From assembly GCF_040372165.1 (NCBI RefSeq), contig NZ_BAABWG010000002.1:744001-808000 (forward strand): a DNA stretch of 64,000 nt, in the 5' to 3' direction. This document shows positions 8,269-16,380 of this stretch, one piece after another. Every line of letters begins with the position of its first letter. The stretch's first letter is position 1. Source of the DNA: Hydrogenophaga sp040372165. GTDB lineage: Bacteria; Pseudomonadota; Gammaproteobacteria; Burkholderiales; Burkholderiaceae_C. The translations under genes were made by a program, and so were the position numbers. The notes below the pieces were generated by a model that was not told the DNA's origin, did no database searches, and saw only the letters and a program-made list of their open reading frames with translations.

Positions 8269-8429
8269 GAATGCGGTTCAACAGGTCATTGAAGAAAAGG
8301 GCGCTTGTCATTCACTGGTTGAGTGGCATCTGGATCGGGTGTAGCCACGGGTGTGTATCGGGCAGGGATGCCACTTTGCACGGGCTGGGTACATGTTCAT
8401 CAACGCTGTGTCGATCGGATTGGCGCAGT

Positions 8430-8472
8430 CCCTTATTGAATATCGGACATTGAATATTGGAGTATCGGAAAA
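8430..8472. promoter_or_regulatory. Candidate LysR-type control region for the SDR gene
   Basis: In the LysR/SDR intergenic region two copies of TTGAATAT (near 8435 and 8451) are spaced about one and a half turns apart, with AATAT...ATATT symmetry, just upstream of the SDR start. This AT-rich patch is unlike its surroundings and fits a LysR operator overlapping a promoter. Inference only. Confidence 0.35.
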
Positions 8473-9246
8473 ATGGAAATACCAGTTGCATCAACAGAGT
8501 TTCAGGGGCGGACGTTTTGGGTCAGCGGTGCATCTTCAGGCATTGGTGCCGCCACTGCCTTGGCTCTGGGGCAGGCAGGGGCCAACGTGGCCTTGGTGGC
8601 GCGCCGTCGCCAGGCCCTGGAGGCGGTGGCCGCGAAAATTGACGAAGGGCCGGGGCGAGCCCTGGTGATTGCAGCAGACCTTAGCCAGGAGGCTCAGGTC
8701 AAGGCTGCCGTTGAGGCTGCCGTGGCCCGGTTTGGTGGCCTTGACGGAGCATTCAACAACGCCGGGATGCTGGGTGACGCACAGAGCCTGCATCTGACGG
8801 GTGATGCGGAGATGCATGCAGTGCTTCAGGCCAACGTGATGTCGGTGTTCTGGAGCATGAAGCACCAGATTGCGTCCATGCTGAGTTCGGGTGGCGGTTC
8901 CATTGTGAACACCAGTTCCATTGCCGGGGAGCTGGGATTTGCGAACCTTGGCCCCTACGTGGCCAGCAAGCATGCGGTCAATGGACTGACGCGTGCGGCA
9001 GCCTTGGAGTATTTTCAGTCGGGTCTGCGTTGCAATGCCGTAGCGCCAGGCCCGATCAGAACGCCGATGGCTGAGCAAGGCTTTGGCGGTCTGGAGGAAA
9101 TGGATACCAGTATGAAGGCGTCCCCGGCCGGTCGTGCAGGTGAGCCTGTCGAGGTGGCTGCCATGGTGCTGTTCCTGCTGTCAAAAGCTGCAAGCTACGT
9201 CAACGGGCATGTGCTGACAGTGGACGGCGGATTCTCGATTGCATAG
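8473..9246 (+). CDS. SDR family NAD(P)-dependent oxidoreductase
   Basis: Protein of 257 residues with the classical short-chain dehydrogenase features: cofactor loop GASSGIGAATAL (TGxxxGxG type), NNAG in FNNAGMLG, catalytic Ser in NTSSIAGELG, and YVASK (YxxxK). The C-terminus YVNGHVLTVDGGFSIA is typical. An alanine-arginine-arginine stretch after the second strand (ALVARRRQAL) favours NADP(H). The substrate is not predictable. Likely controlled by the divergent LysR gene. Confidence 0.9.
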   Translation: MEIPVASTEFQGRTFWVSGASSGIGAATALALGQAGANVALVARRRQALEAVAAKIDEGPGRALVIAADLSQEAQVKAAVEAAVARFGGLDGAFNNAGMLGDAQSLHLTGDAEMHAVLQANVMSVFWSMKHQIASMLSSGGGSIVNTSSIAGELGFANLGPYVASKHAVNGLTRAAALEYFQSGLRCNAVAPGPIRTPMAEQGFGGLEEMDTSMKASPAGRAGEPVEVAAMVLFLLSKAASYVNGHVLTVDGGFSIA

Positions 9247-9281
9247 GTCACATGGCTTGAGAGGGTCTGGTTGAAAGTACT

Positions 9282-10406
9282 TCAGCCTTTCCACACAAAC
9301 GGAAACTTCAGCTGTTTGAGAAAACCATCCGGCACATAGTCACCCAGCACGCCGTAGTGGTCTGGCCATTTGCGGTCGCTTTTCACGGCGGTGCCAAAGA
9401 GGTGATCCAGGAAGGCGTAGTGGGCCGCATAGTTGCGGTCCAGCGCCTCCTGATCCTGGCTGTGGTGCCAGTGGTGGAAGTTGGGGGTGACGATGAGGTA
9501 GCTCAATGGACCCAGACGCACGCTCACGTTGGCGTGGTTGAACACGGCCTGGAAACCGACCACGATGATGTAGGCGTCGATGACTTCCTTGGAAAAGCCC
9601 AGTACGAAGATGGGGGCGAGCACCAGAACCCGGGTCAGCAGAATTTCGATGACGTGCTGGCGCGAGCCGGCGAGCCAGTCCATGTGCTTGGCACTGTGAT
9701 GCACGGCATGCAGGCGCCACAGCAGCGGCACTTCGTGATAGGCGCGGTGCGTCCAGTACTGCACCAGATCAGCCACCAGAATGATGAGCGGCAAGGCGGC
9801 CCAGAAGGGCAGGTTGGCGATCCAGTGGCGAATGCCATCGTTGGCAGCCCAGCCGAACAGCTTGTGCACCAGCAGGTTGGTCGCCAGCAGCATGAAGCCG
9901 ATGAGCATGTGGTTGACAATGAAGTGGTTGAGGTCGGTCTGCCACTCAGGGCGAAACACAGGCTGATCCTTGCGGTGTGCGAACAGCTTCTCGATGAAGA
10001 TGAAGATCAGCGCTGAGCCGAGCAAGTCGAGGATGAACCAGTCCAGGCCGATGTAAGGCGTGCCGTCAGCGAAATCGTTGACGGGGACCTTGTGACCACC
10101 CAGGAAGGCGGTGAGCACGACAAAACCAAATGCCACAAACGACAGCCAGGGCGTGCGACGCAGCAGAATGTTCACCAGGCTGAGTCCGCCCGAGACCACC
10201 ATGGCGACGAACATGATCAGCCGGATGGTGTCGACGTCGTAGCTTTGCCGAAGCTCGGGTGTGGTCAGGTACTGCGGAAAGTGAAAGGCCAGCACGCCCA
10301 GAAAACACAGCATGGCCAGCGAAAGCGCAATGACGCCTGAGACGAAGCCCTTGCCGGTGCGAAGCTCGCCGTGGCTTTCCGAGAGCTGGTTGATTTTGCT
10401 GAACAC
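9282..10406 (-). CDS. Sterol desaturase / fatty acid hydroxylase family protein
   Basis: An integral-membrane diiron enzyme. The histidine boxes are visible: HRAYHEVPLLWRLHAVHHSA (HRxxH and HxxHH) and NFHHWHHS (HHWHH). At least five hydrophobic helices precede them. I chose the GTG start at 10406 because AGGAG lies seven bases upstream; an ATG at 10451 in the same frame would add 15 residues lacking a clear ribosome site. Family members hydroxylate or desaturate lipids; the substrate is unknown. Single gene on the minus strand, 121 bases before the end of cobA. Confidence 0.85.
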   Translation of the reverse strand: MFSKINQLSESHGELRTGKGFVSGVIALSLAMLCFLGVLAFHFPQYLTTPELRQSYDVDTIRLIMFVAMVVSGGLSLVNILLRRTPWLSFVAFGFVVLTAFLGGHKVPVNDFADGTPYIGLDWFILDLLGSALIFIFIEKLFAHRKDQPVFRPEWQTDLNHFIVNHMLIGFMLLATNLLVHKLFGWAANDGIRHWIANLPFWAALPLIILVADLVQYWTHRAYHEVPLLWRLHAVHHSAKHMDWLAGSRQHVIEILLTRVLVLAPIFVLGFSKEVIDAYIIVVGFQAVFNHANVSVRLGPLSYLIVTPNFHHWHHSQDQEALDRNYAAHYAFLDHLFGTAVKSDRKWPDHYGVLGDYVPDGFLKQLKFPFVWKG

Positions 10407-10526
10407 GGGGTGTCTCCTGCAGGGTTTTTGTTGTTCGCGGGGCGGCGTCATCCGTCGCCAATGGCGTTTGCAGGAGTGTACCCATTGAACCGGGGTGCCA
10501 GTCCCCTGGCACGGCAGGCAAGGGCT

Positions 10527-11342
10527 TCAGGCTGCCCGGAGTGCGTCGAGCTGATCGGGCCGGGAGGCGGCGGCGATGCCGCTGACCACGTCACCGACGA
10601 CGATGATGGCAGGGCTGCCCAGGCCCTCCTGTGCGAGCGTTGTGGTGAGTTCACCCAGCGTACTCACCGCATGGCGCTGCTCGGGCAAGGTGGCATGCTG
10701 GATGATGGCCAGCGGTGTGGATGCGGGCAGGCCCTTGAGCAGACCGGCTTCGATCTGGCTGGCGCTGGACACGCCCATGTAGATCACGAGCGTGAGCTTG
10801 GCCTTGTGGGCTGTATTGGACAAGCCCTCCCAGTCTGTGCCCTGGTCACCAGGCTTGGCATGGCCGGTGACAAACACAACGCCATGGGCATGGTCACGGT
10901 GGGTGAGCGGCACGCCAAGCGAAGTCAGGCCGGCCAGACCGGACGTGATGCCATTGACCACCTGGACCGGGATGCCTGCGTGCTGGAGGTGCTCCACTTC
11001 TTCTCCGCCGCGACCGAAGATGAACGGGTCGCCGCCCTTGAGGCGAACCACGACCTCGCCTTCGCGTGCTGCCATGAGCATGAGCTTTTCGATGAATGCC
11101 TGGGGAGTGCTTTTGCACCCGCCGCGCTTGCCCACGTGCACCACGCGCACATCTGGCCGCGCGTGCTCGAGGACGGCCTCGTTGACCAGATCGTCGATCA
11201 GAAGCACCGTGGCCGCGCTGATGGCTTTGACGGCCTTGATGGTGAGCAGGTCCGGGTCGCCGGGGCCGGCGCCCACAAGCGTCACAGTGCCTGGGGCGAA
11301 CACCAACCCCGTTCGGGAATCATCGTGTTGCGGGACGGTCAT
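10527..11342 (-). CDS. cobA: Uroporphyrinogen-III C-methyltransferase (SUMT)
   Basis: Transfers two methyl groups from S-adenosylmethionine to uroporphyrinogen III, giving precorrin-2, the precursor of the siroheme needed by NirB. Family motifs: VTLVGAGPGDPDLLTIKA at the N-terminus, VRLKGGDPFIFGRGGEE in the middle, and GVPLTHRDHAHGVVFVTGH. About 271 residues, standard for a single-domain SUMT without the CysG dehydrogenase half. The ATG at 11342 has AGGAG seven bases upstream; the ATG at 11357 overlaps the ybiB stop (ATGA) and is the alternative. Last gene of the nirB-nirD-nasA-ybiB operon, which fits a dedicated siroheme supply. A second SUMT gene (nirE) is at 27.1 kb. Confidence 0.92.
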   Translation of the reverse strand: MTVPQHDDSRTGLVFAPGTVTLVGAGPGDPDLLTIKAVKAISAATVLLIDDLVNEAVLEHARPDVRVVHVGKRGGCKSTPQAFIEKLMLMAAREGEVVVRLKGGDPFIFGRGGEEVEHLQHAGIPVQVVNGITSGLAGLTSLGVPLTHRDHAHGVVFVTGHAKPGDQGTDWEGLSNTAHKAKLTLVIYMGVSSASQIEAGLLKGLPASTPLAIIQHATLPEQRHAVSTLGELTTTLAQEGLGSPAIIVVGDVVSGIAAASRPDQLDALRAA

Positions 11343-11353
11343 GTCGTGGCTCC

Positions 11354-12259
11354 TCATGATTTTCCGATCTCTCGCAAGATGTGGGCCACCTGAATGGCTA
11401 CTGGGGAGGGTACAGGTAAGGAGTTGTTCATGACTGCACGAATATAGGCAGCCGTGGCATGCGCGCTGCACTCGGACGGCAGCTCGGGCAGCTTTTGTAG
11501 CGAACCTTCTTGCTGTGGTTCCAACAGGTGGCGTTGCCCCTGGCGAAACGCTTCCATTTGAGGGGTGCGGCGGGCATCGGCCACGGGTTCGCCTTCCGTG
11601 CCTCGCAGCAGCATGGCGTGTGTGCCGGTCAAGGCAAAGGTGTCTGCCATGGACACGGCGTACTCCGGATGGGTGTAGCTGGCCACGATGAAAGCCGAAC
11701 CCTGGCAGGGGTTCATCAGCTTGACGACGCTGTGCGCCGGATTGCGCAAGCCCACCACGCGACGCACATCGAGCAGATTCTTAAGGCCTGGGGACATGAC
11801 CTCTGTGGGCACGTAGGCCAGCTCACCTGGTGCAATGGAGGGCACAGTGGTGGCAATGTCCTGATCCAGTGCCCGAAGCACCGATTCGGTGCTCACACGG
11901 CGCTCCTCTGTGGCGGTGCCGTGAATGATCACCGCAGCCCCCTCTCTGGCGAGCAAAAGCCCGAGCAGGGGGGTGAGCACCGGTAGCTTGCGCGCGCCGT
12001 TGTAGCTGGGCAGCACCACGGTGGTGGTGCCATTGTCGGGAATACGTTGCAGGCGAGCGTGGGTGGCATCCAGAAAGCCAGCCATCTCTTCCGGGGTTTC
12101 ACCCTTGATTCGCATGGACAGGCAAAAAGCACCCACTTCAAGCTCGGTCACGCTGCGGTCGATGACCTGGCCGAACAGGTCTGTGGCCTGCTCGCGCGTG
12201 AGTGCGCGGGCCCCGTCTTTTCCGCGACCGATTTCCTTGATGTACTGACTGATTCCCAT
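11354..12259 (-). CDS. ybiB: YbiB family protein (TrpD-like, nucleic-acid binding)
   Basis: Protein of about 301 residues with the fold of anthranilate phosphoribosyltransferase: an all-helical N-terminus (ISQYIKEIGRGKDGARALTR) and a glycosyltransferase-3 core (VLPSYNGARKLPVLTPLLGL). The PRPP-binding GTGGD loop of TrpD is absent; GTATEERRV occurs instead. E. coli YbiB lacks TrpD activity and binds nucleic acids without sequence specificity. The ATG at 12259 (MGISQY) is preferred over an upstream TTG. Between nasA (105 bases) and cobA (4-base overlap with one cobA start), so it is part of the nitrate-assimilation operon; its role there is not known. Confidence 0.8.
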   Translation of the reverse strand: MGISQYIKEIGRGKDGARALTREQATDLFGQVIDRSVTELEVGAFCLSMRIKGETPEEMAGFLDATHARLQRIPDNGTTTVVLPSYNGARKLPVLTPLLGLLLAREGAAVIIHGTATEERRVSTESVLRALDQDIATTVPSIAPGELAYVPTEVMSPGLKNLLDVRRVVGLRNPAHSVVKLMNPCQGSAFIVASYTHPEYAVSMADTFALTGTHAMLLRGTEGEPVADARRTPQMEAFRQGQRHLLEPQQEGSLQKLPELPSECSAHATAAYIRAVMNNSLPVPSPVAIQVAHILREIGKS

Positions 12260-12364
12260 GGGTGGCAATTGTCAGTGAATTTTGATGACTTTGGGTAATA
12301 AGGACATGCCGGGAGGCGCGGGGTACACCCTTGGGGACGGGTGTAGGACGGGTGTACTGGGACT

Positions 12365-15142
12365 TCAGGCGGTCTGGCTGGCCGGGTGGATGGCGATGAT
12401 TTTTCGCAGTTCGGGCAGGCAGGAGCCACAGTTGGTGCCGCAGCTGAGCTTTTTCTGCACCTTGGCCAGACGCTCTTCGGGAGTGCCTTGAGCTTCTTGC
12501 AGCTCGTCCACAATCGCGTCTTCACTGACCCCAAAGCAGGTGCAGACCTCCTTGCCTTTGGTGGCCAGCGCCACCGGGGGCGTACCGCCAGGCATCAGGA
12601 CCAGGCGCCCGTATTGCCTGGCCGGCAGCTCGTCCTTGATCAGGTTCTTGATCCAGGCTTCTGAAGAGGCATCGCCTGCCAGCATGACGGCGCGCAGCTG
12701 CACTTCCTCTCCGTCGGGGGTGAAATGCGCACTGCGGCGCTGGTGCTGCCGCTTGTCGGCATAGCGCAGGGCGTCTGCTGCGTCCAGGCCGAGCAGTTCC
12801 TCGATGCGCTCGAGGACGGCATCATCCACAGGTGCCGTGGCGGCGGCCCGGAGCAAAACACCTGTGCGCTCACGGCCGAAAGGAACACATGCCGCGTGGT
12901 CAAACGAAGGCATGAGGGAGCGCAGTTCGCTGAGGACGGCATGTGCGCGGCTGGCGGGAAGCCAGGCCATGGCCAGCAGACGCCAGGGCAGTTTGGCCCG
13001 GCTCACACGGATGGCAGTGTGCTTGAGTTCGGGTTGCTTGGATGTGGGGCAGTAGGCGGGCGTCGTCAGGGCGTTGATGCCGCCGATGGCCTTGCCGTCA
13101 ATGTCGCGGCCGCTGAGGTACTCGCTGCCCCAATGCATGGCCACGAAAGCCTGGGAAGCCTGAATGGCATCGCTGGCCTGGGCGGGCAGCACCAGTGTGC
13201 CGCGTTGGCTGGCCAGCTCCACGAGGTCACCCTCAGCGATGCCGCGGCGCTCCATGTCGTGGGCATTGAGCTCCACCACGGGTTCCGGTACATGGCCAAA
13301 GAGCCGACCCAGCGTGCCGGTGCGCGTCATGCCGTGCCACTGGTCACGCAGGCGGCCGGTGGTCAGCGAGAACGGGTAGCGGGCTTCGCGCCGCTCAGCG
13401 ACGGGCTTCCATGGCGTGGCGTTGAACCTGGCCTTGCCGCTGGCAGTCGGGAATACGCCGTCGGCATACAGGCGATCTTTGCCCTGGCTGGCGCCTTCCG
13501 GCATGGGCCATTGCTGCGGGCCTTGCTTTTCCAGGATGTCAAAGCTCAGCCCCGTGATGTCGAGGTCACGGCCTCGGGTGCTTTCGCGGTGCTCCAGCCA
13601 GATGCTTTCGGTGTCCTGGTAGGGGAAGAGGTCGGTCAGCTCGGGGTGGATGCGCCTTTGCAGGCTTTGCGCCACGTCGACGGCAATGCGCCAGTCGGAA
13701 CGGGCTTCGCCAGCGGGCGGCACGGCAGCGAGGGTCCGAGAAATGCGGCGCTCGCTGTTGGTGACGGTGCCTTCCTTTTCGCCCCAGGTAGCTGCGGGCA
13801 ACAGCAGGTCTGCATAGTCGCAGGTGGCAGCGGTGGAAAAAGCTTCCTGCACGATGACGAACTCGGCCCGTTCCAGCGCACGGCGTACGGTGGCCTGATC
13901 GGGCAGGGATTGCGCCGGGTTGGTGCAGACAATCCAAAGCGCCTTGATCTCGCCATCGGCTGCCGCCTGAAACATGTCCACGGCCGTCTTGCCGGGCTTT
14001 TCTGGCACAGAAGGTACGCCCCACAGCGCTGCCACTTCAGCACGGTGCGCAGGGTTGGCCATGTCGCGGTGGGCGGAGAGCAGGTTGGCCAGGCCGCCGA
14101 CTTCCCGGCCGCCCATGGCGTTGGGCTGCCCGGTGAGCGAGAACGGGCCTGCACCGGGCTTGCCGATCTGGCCGGTGGCCAGGTGCAGGTTGATGAGCGA
14201 AGCGTTCTTGGCCGTGCCACTGCTGCTCTGGTTCAGGCCCTGGCAGTACAGACTGAGTGTGGCGCCCGAGGTGGCAAACCATTGGGTGGCCTGCTGCAAC
14301 TGTTCGGTGCTGATGCCGCAGATTTCAGCCACATGGGCCGGGGTGTATTCACGGACCAGTGCTTTGAGTTCTGAAAAACCTTCGGTGTGCGCGTCGATAT
14401 AGGCCTGGTCAACCCAGCCTTCCCACAGCATGAGGTGCAACATGCCATGAAAGAGGGCGACGTCGCTGCCGGGCTGAACCGGCAGGTACAGGTCGGCCAG
14501 GCCCGCAGTGTCGGTGCGACGCGGGTCGGCCACGATGACCTTCATGTCGGGGTTCTTGCGCTTGGCATCCTCGATGCGGCGGAAGAGGATGGGGTGCGCA
14601 AACGCCGTGTTGCTGCCCACGATGAACAGGCAGTCGGCATGGTTGACATCGTCGTAGCAGGCAGGCGGTGCGTCGGCGCCGAGCGTGGCCTTGTAGCCGG
14701 CCACGGCACTGCTCATGCACAGGCGAGAGTTGGTGTCGACGTTATTGGTGCCGATGAGGCCTTTGGCCAGCTTGTTGAAGACGTAATAGTCCTCGGTGAG
14801 CAACTGGCCGCTGAGATAGAGGCCAACAGCGTCCGGGCCGTGGCGGGTCACCACATCAGCCAGCCGGTTGGCGGCCAGCGCAATGGCTTCGTCCCATTCG
14901 ATGGCCTGTGGCGCAGCGCCCCGCTGGGCGCGTTGCATGGGTTGCAACAGGCGCGTTTGCAAGGTGATGGGCTGTGCAGCCGTCAGGTGCAGTGTGCTGC
15001 CCTTGGTGCACAGCTTGCCGAAATTGGCAGGGTGGTCCGGGTCGCCCCGAACGCCCGTGATCTGCTGGCCATCCGACTCGATGAGCACACCGCAGCCAAC
15101 GCCGCAGTAAGGACAGGTGGACCGGGTGGTGGTTTTGCTCAT
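12365..15142 (-). CDS. nasA: Assimilatory nitrate reductase catalytic subunit
   Basis: Cytoplasmic molybdopterin enzyme reducing nitrate to nitrite. The 925 residues start with the [4Fe-4S] motif CPYCGVGCGVLIESDG (residues 10-25), GKLCTKGSTLHLT, and the long molybdopterin oxidoreductase domain with SRLCMSSAVAGYKATLGADA, where a Cys is the expected Mo ligand. A molydopterin-dinucleotide-binding domain follows (PFSLTTGRLRDQWHGMTRTG). The C-terminus carries a BFD-like [2Fe-2S] domain, CTCFGVSEDAIVDE...CGTNCGSC, as in enterobacterial NasA. No separate NasC flavoprotein is in the operon, so electrons must come through another carrier. It lies 29 bases after nirD. Confidence 0.95.
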   Translation of the reverse strand: MSKTTTRSTCPYCGVGCGVLIESDGQQITGVRGDPDHPANFGKLCTKGSTLHLTAAQPITLQTRLLQPMQRAQRGAAPQAIEWDEAIALAANRLADVVTRHGPDAVGLYLSGQLLTEDYYVFNKLAKGLIGTNNVDTNSRLCMSSAVAGYKATLGADAPPACYDDVNHADCLFIVGSNTAFAHPILFRRIEDAKRKNPDMKVIVADPRRTDTAGLADLYLPVQPGSDVALFHGMLHLMLWEGWVDQAYIDAHTEGFSELKALVREYTPAHVAEICGISTEQLQQATQWFATSGATLSLYCQGLNQSSSGTAKNASLINLHLATGQIGKPGAGPFSLTGQPNAMGGREVGGLANLLSAHRDMANPAHRAEVAALWGVPSVPEKPGKTAVDMFQAAADGEIKALWIVCTNPAQSLPDQATVRRALERAEFVIVQEAFSTAATCDYADLLLPAATWGEKEGTVTNSERRISRTLAAVPPAGEARSDWRIAVDVAQSLQRRIHPELTDLFPYQDTESIWLEHRESTRGRDLDITGLSFDILEKQGPQQWPMPEGASQGKDRLYADGVFPTASGKARFNATPWKPVAERREARYPFSLTTGRLRDQWHGMTRTGTLGRLFGHVPEPVVELNAHDMERRGIAEGDLVELASQRGTLVLPAQASDAIQASQAFVAMHWGSEYLSGRDIDGKAIGGINALTTPAYCPTSKQPELKHTAIRVSRAKLPWRLLAMAWLPASRAHAVLSELRSLMPSFDHAACVPFGRERTGVLLRAAATAPVDDAVLERIEELLGLDAADALRYADKRQHQRRSAHFTPDGEEVQLRAVMLAGDASSEAWIKNLIKDELPARQYGRLVLMPGGTPPVALATKGKEVCTCFGVSEDAIVDELQEAQGTPEERLAKVQKKLSCGTNCGSCLPELRKIIAIHPASQTA

Positions 15143-15171
15143 CGTGTCTCAGGCGTTCAGTTGGGTGAGCT

Positions 15172-15555
15172 TCAGGCGGGCTGCCTGCGGCGTGCCGGGC
15201 CCGCGATGGGGCGCTCCAGATCGGTGGCGTGAGTGCTCAGCTCATGGGCATCCAGGAACACTTCTCCGTCTTCCACCTTGAGTGCGAATTTCGGCGTGCA
15301 GCCTTCATCGGGTGCCATGGCCTGGCCGTCGCACATGCCGATGGTCCAGTTGTGCAGCGGGCAAGTGACGTGCACGCCGAACACGATGCCTTGCGACAGC
15401 GGTCCGCCCTTGTGGGGGCAGCGATCGAGCAGGGCAAAGACCTCGTCCTTGTCGTTGCGGAAGATGGCCACGTCCAGCCCCTGCTCGCGCGACACGCGGC
15501 GCGAGCCCAGGACAGGGATGTCTTCAACTTTGCAGATGGCGATCCATTGGCTCAT
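15172..15555 (-). CDS. nirD: Nitrite reductase [NAD(P)H] small subunit, Rieske-type
   Basis: Protein of 127 residues, the usual length. The Rieske fold is visible: FALLDRCPHKGGPLSQG gives the first Cys-x-His and CPLHNWTIGMCDGQA gives the second Cys-x-x-His, so both cluster pairs are present. NirD supports NirB in the six-electron reduction of nitrite to ammonium in the cytoplasm. It starts 12 bases after the PilJ-domain gene, so NirB and NirD are separated by an insert. The name nirD here is unrelated to the heme-d1 nirD at 31.9 kb. Confidence 0.93.
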   Translation of the reverse strand: MSQWIAICKVEDIPVLGSRRVSREQGLDVAIFRNDKDEVFALLDRCPHKGGPLSQGIVFGVHVTCPLHNWTIGMCDGQAMAPDEGCTPKFALKVEDGEVFLDAHELSTHATDLERPIAGPARRRQPA

Positions 15556-15567
15556 GGTTTGGCTTTC

Positions 15568-16380
15568 TCATGCTTCGAGGGAAGCGAACAGGTGGGTGAC
15601 TTTGTCCATCACCTGCAAGAGGTTCTCGCTGGTGACGAAGACGTCGGACAGGTAGGTCTTGTTGGGCGTGCCAGGGTCTAGGCGCTTGAGCGCGTGCTGG
15701 AAGAACACCCATTGGGTCTCACCCAGCTGCAGTTCGGCCAGGATGCGCGGCGTGGCTTCAGGGGCAGCCTTGAGCCTGGCGAGGGCGGCCTCGAATTCAC
15801 CTCGGGCCTTTTGCAGCTCGGCCATTGAGGCGTCTGTGTCTACTCCCATGGCCGATGTGAAATAGAACTTGGCCATGCGCTGGGTCAGCATGCGTTGCCG
15901 TCCTGCCAGATTGACCAGAGCTCCGGTCGCCTGGTTTTGCACAGCTTCATATTGCTGCGTGCCCTGGTGCGCAAGTGACAGCACGCGTGCGTCGGCACGG
16001 ATGAGCGTGCGAACGGCATCCGGGGTGCTGGTGGTGCTTCCTAGCAGGCTTTGCAAGTCGTTCCACGAAGCCGCGAGGCTGAGGTAAGTGGAGCGGATTT
16101 CTTGCGACGGGGCCTTGGCAGAGAGGTCCGTCAGCTGCTTTTCAAACAGGGATTTCGAGCTTTCCAGGACCTTCAGGGCAGCGGCATGGCCCGGGAGCAT
16201 GGTCGATGCCAGCCAGGCCTTGATCACGCGCTGGGACAACATGCGTTGTCGACCCGCCATGTTGATGGCGAGGTTGAGTTCGGCTGGTGTCCATGGCGCA
16301 GCGCCTGTTCCCTGGGCCCATGCAGAAGGCAGGGCCGCGCAGGCAAGCGCCACGAAAGAGCGACGCTGTAGTTTCATCAT
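15568..16380 (-). CDS. PilJ-type (type IV pili MCP N-terminal) sensor domain protein, exported
   Basis: Protein of 270 residues. An N-terminal export signal (MMKLQRRSFVALACAALPSA then WAQG) is followed by two repeats of the PilJ_N module, each with the signature AGRQRML(S/T)QR (first NMAGRQRMLSQRVIKAWL, then LAGRQRMLTQRMAKFYF). That motif resembles the P-box of the NarX/NarQ nitrate-sensing domain. No transmembrane output, HAMP, kinase or methyl-accepting part follows, so it should be a free periplasmic protein. Its ATG overlaps the nirB stop (ATGA) with AGGAG upstream, and nirD begins 12 bases after it. A role in binding nitrate or nitrite is inferred from the motif and context only. Confidence 0.75.
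   Translation of the reverse strand: MMKLQRRSFVALACAALPSAWAQGTGAAPWTPAELNLAINMAGRQRMLSQRVIKAWLASTMLPGHAAALKVLESSKSLFEKQLTDLSAKAPSQEIRSTYLSLAASWNDLQSLLGSTTSTPDAVRTLIRADARVLSLAHQGTQQYEAVQNQATGALVNLAGRQRMLTQRMAKFYFTSAMGVDTDASMAELQKARGEFEAALARLKAAPEATPRILAELQLGETQWVFFQHALKRLDPGTPNKTYLSDVFVTSENLLQVMDKVTHLFASLEA

Noticed and set aside
12725..14374. Plus-strand open frame of 549 codons antisense to nasA
   Set aside because: Follows the codon periodicity of nasA on the opposite strand; no family similarity visible.
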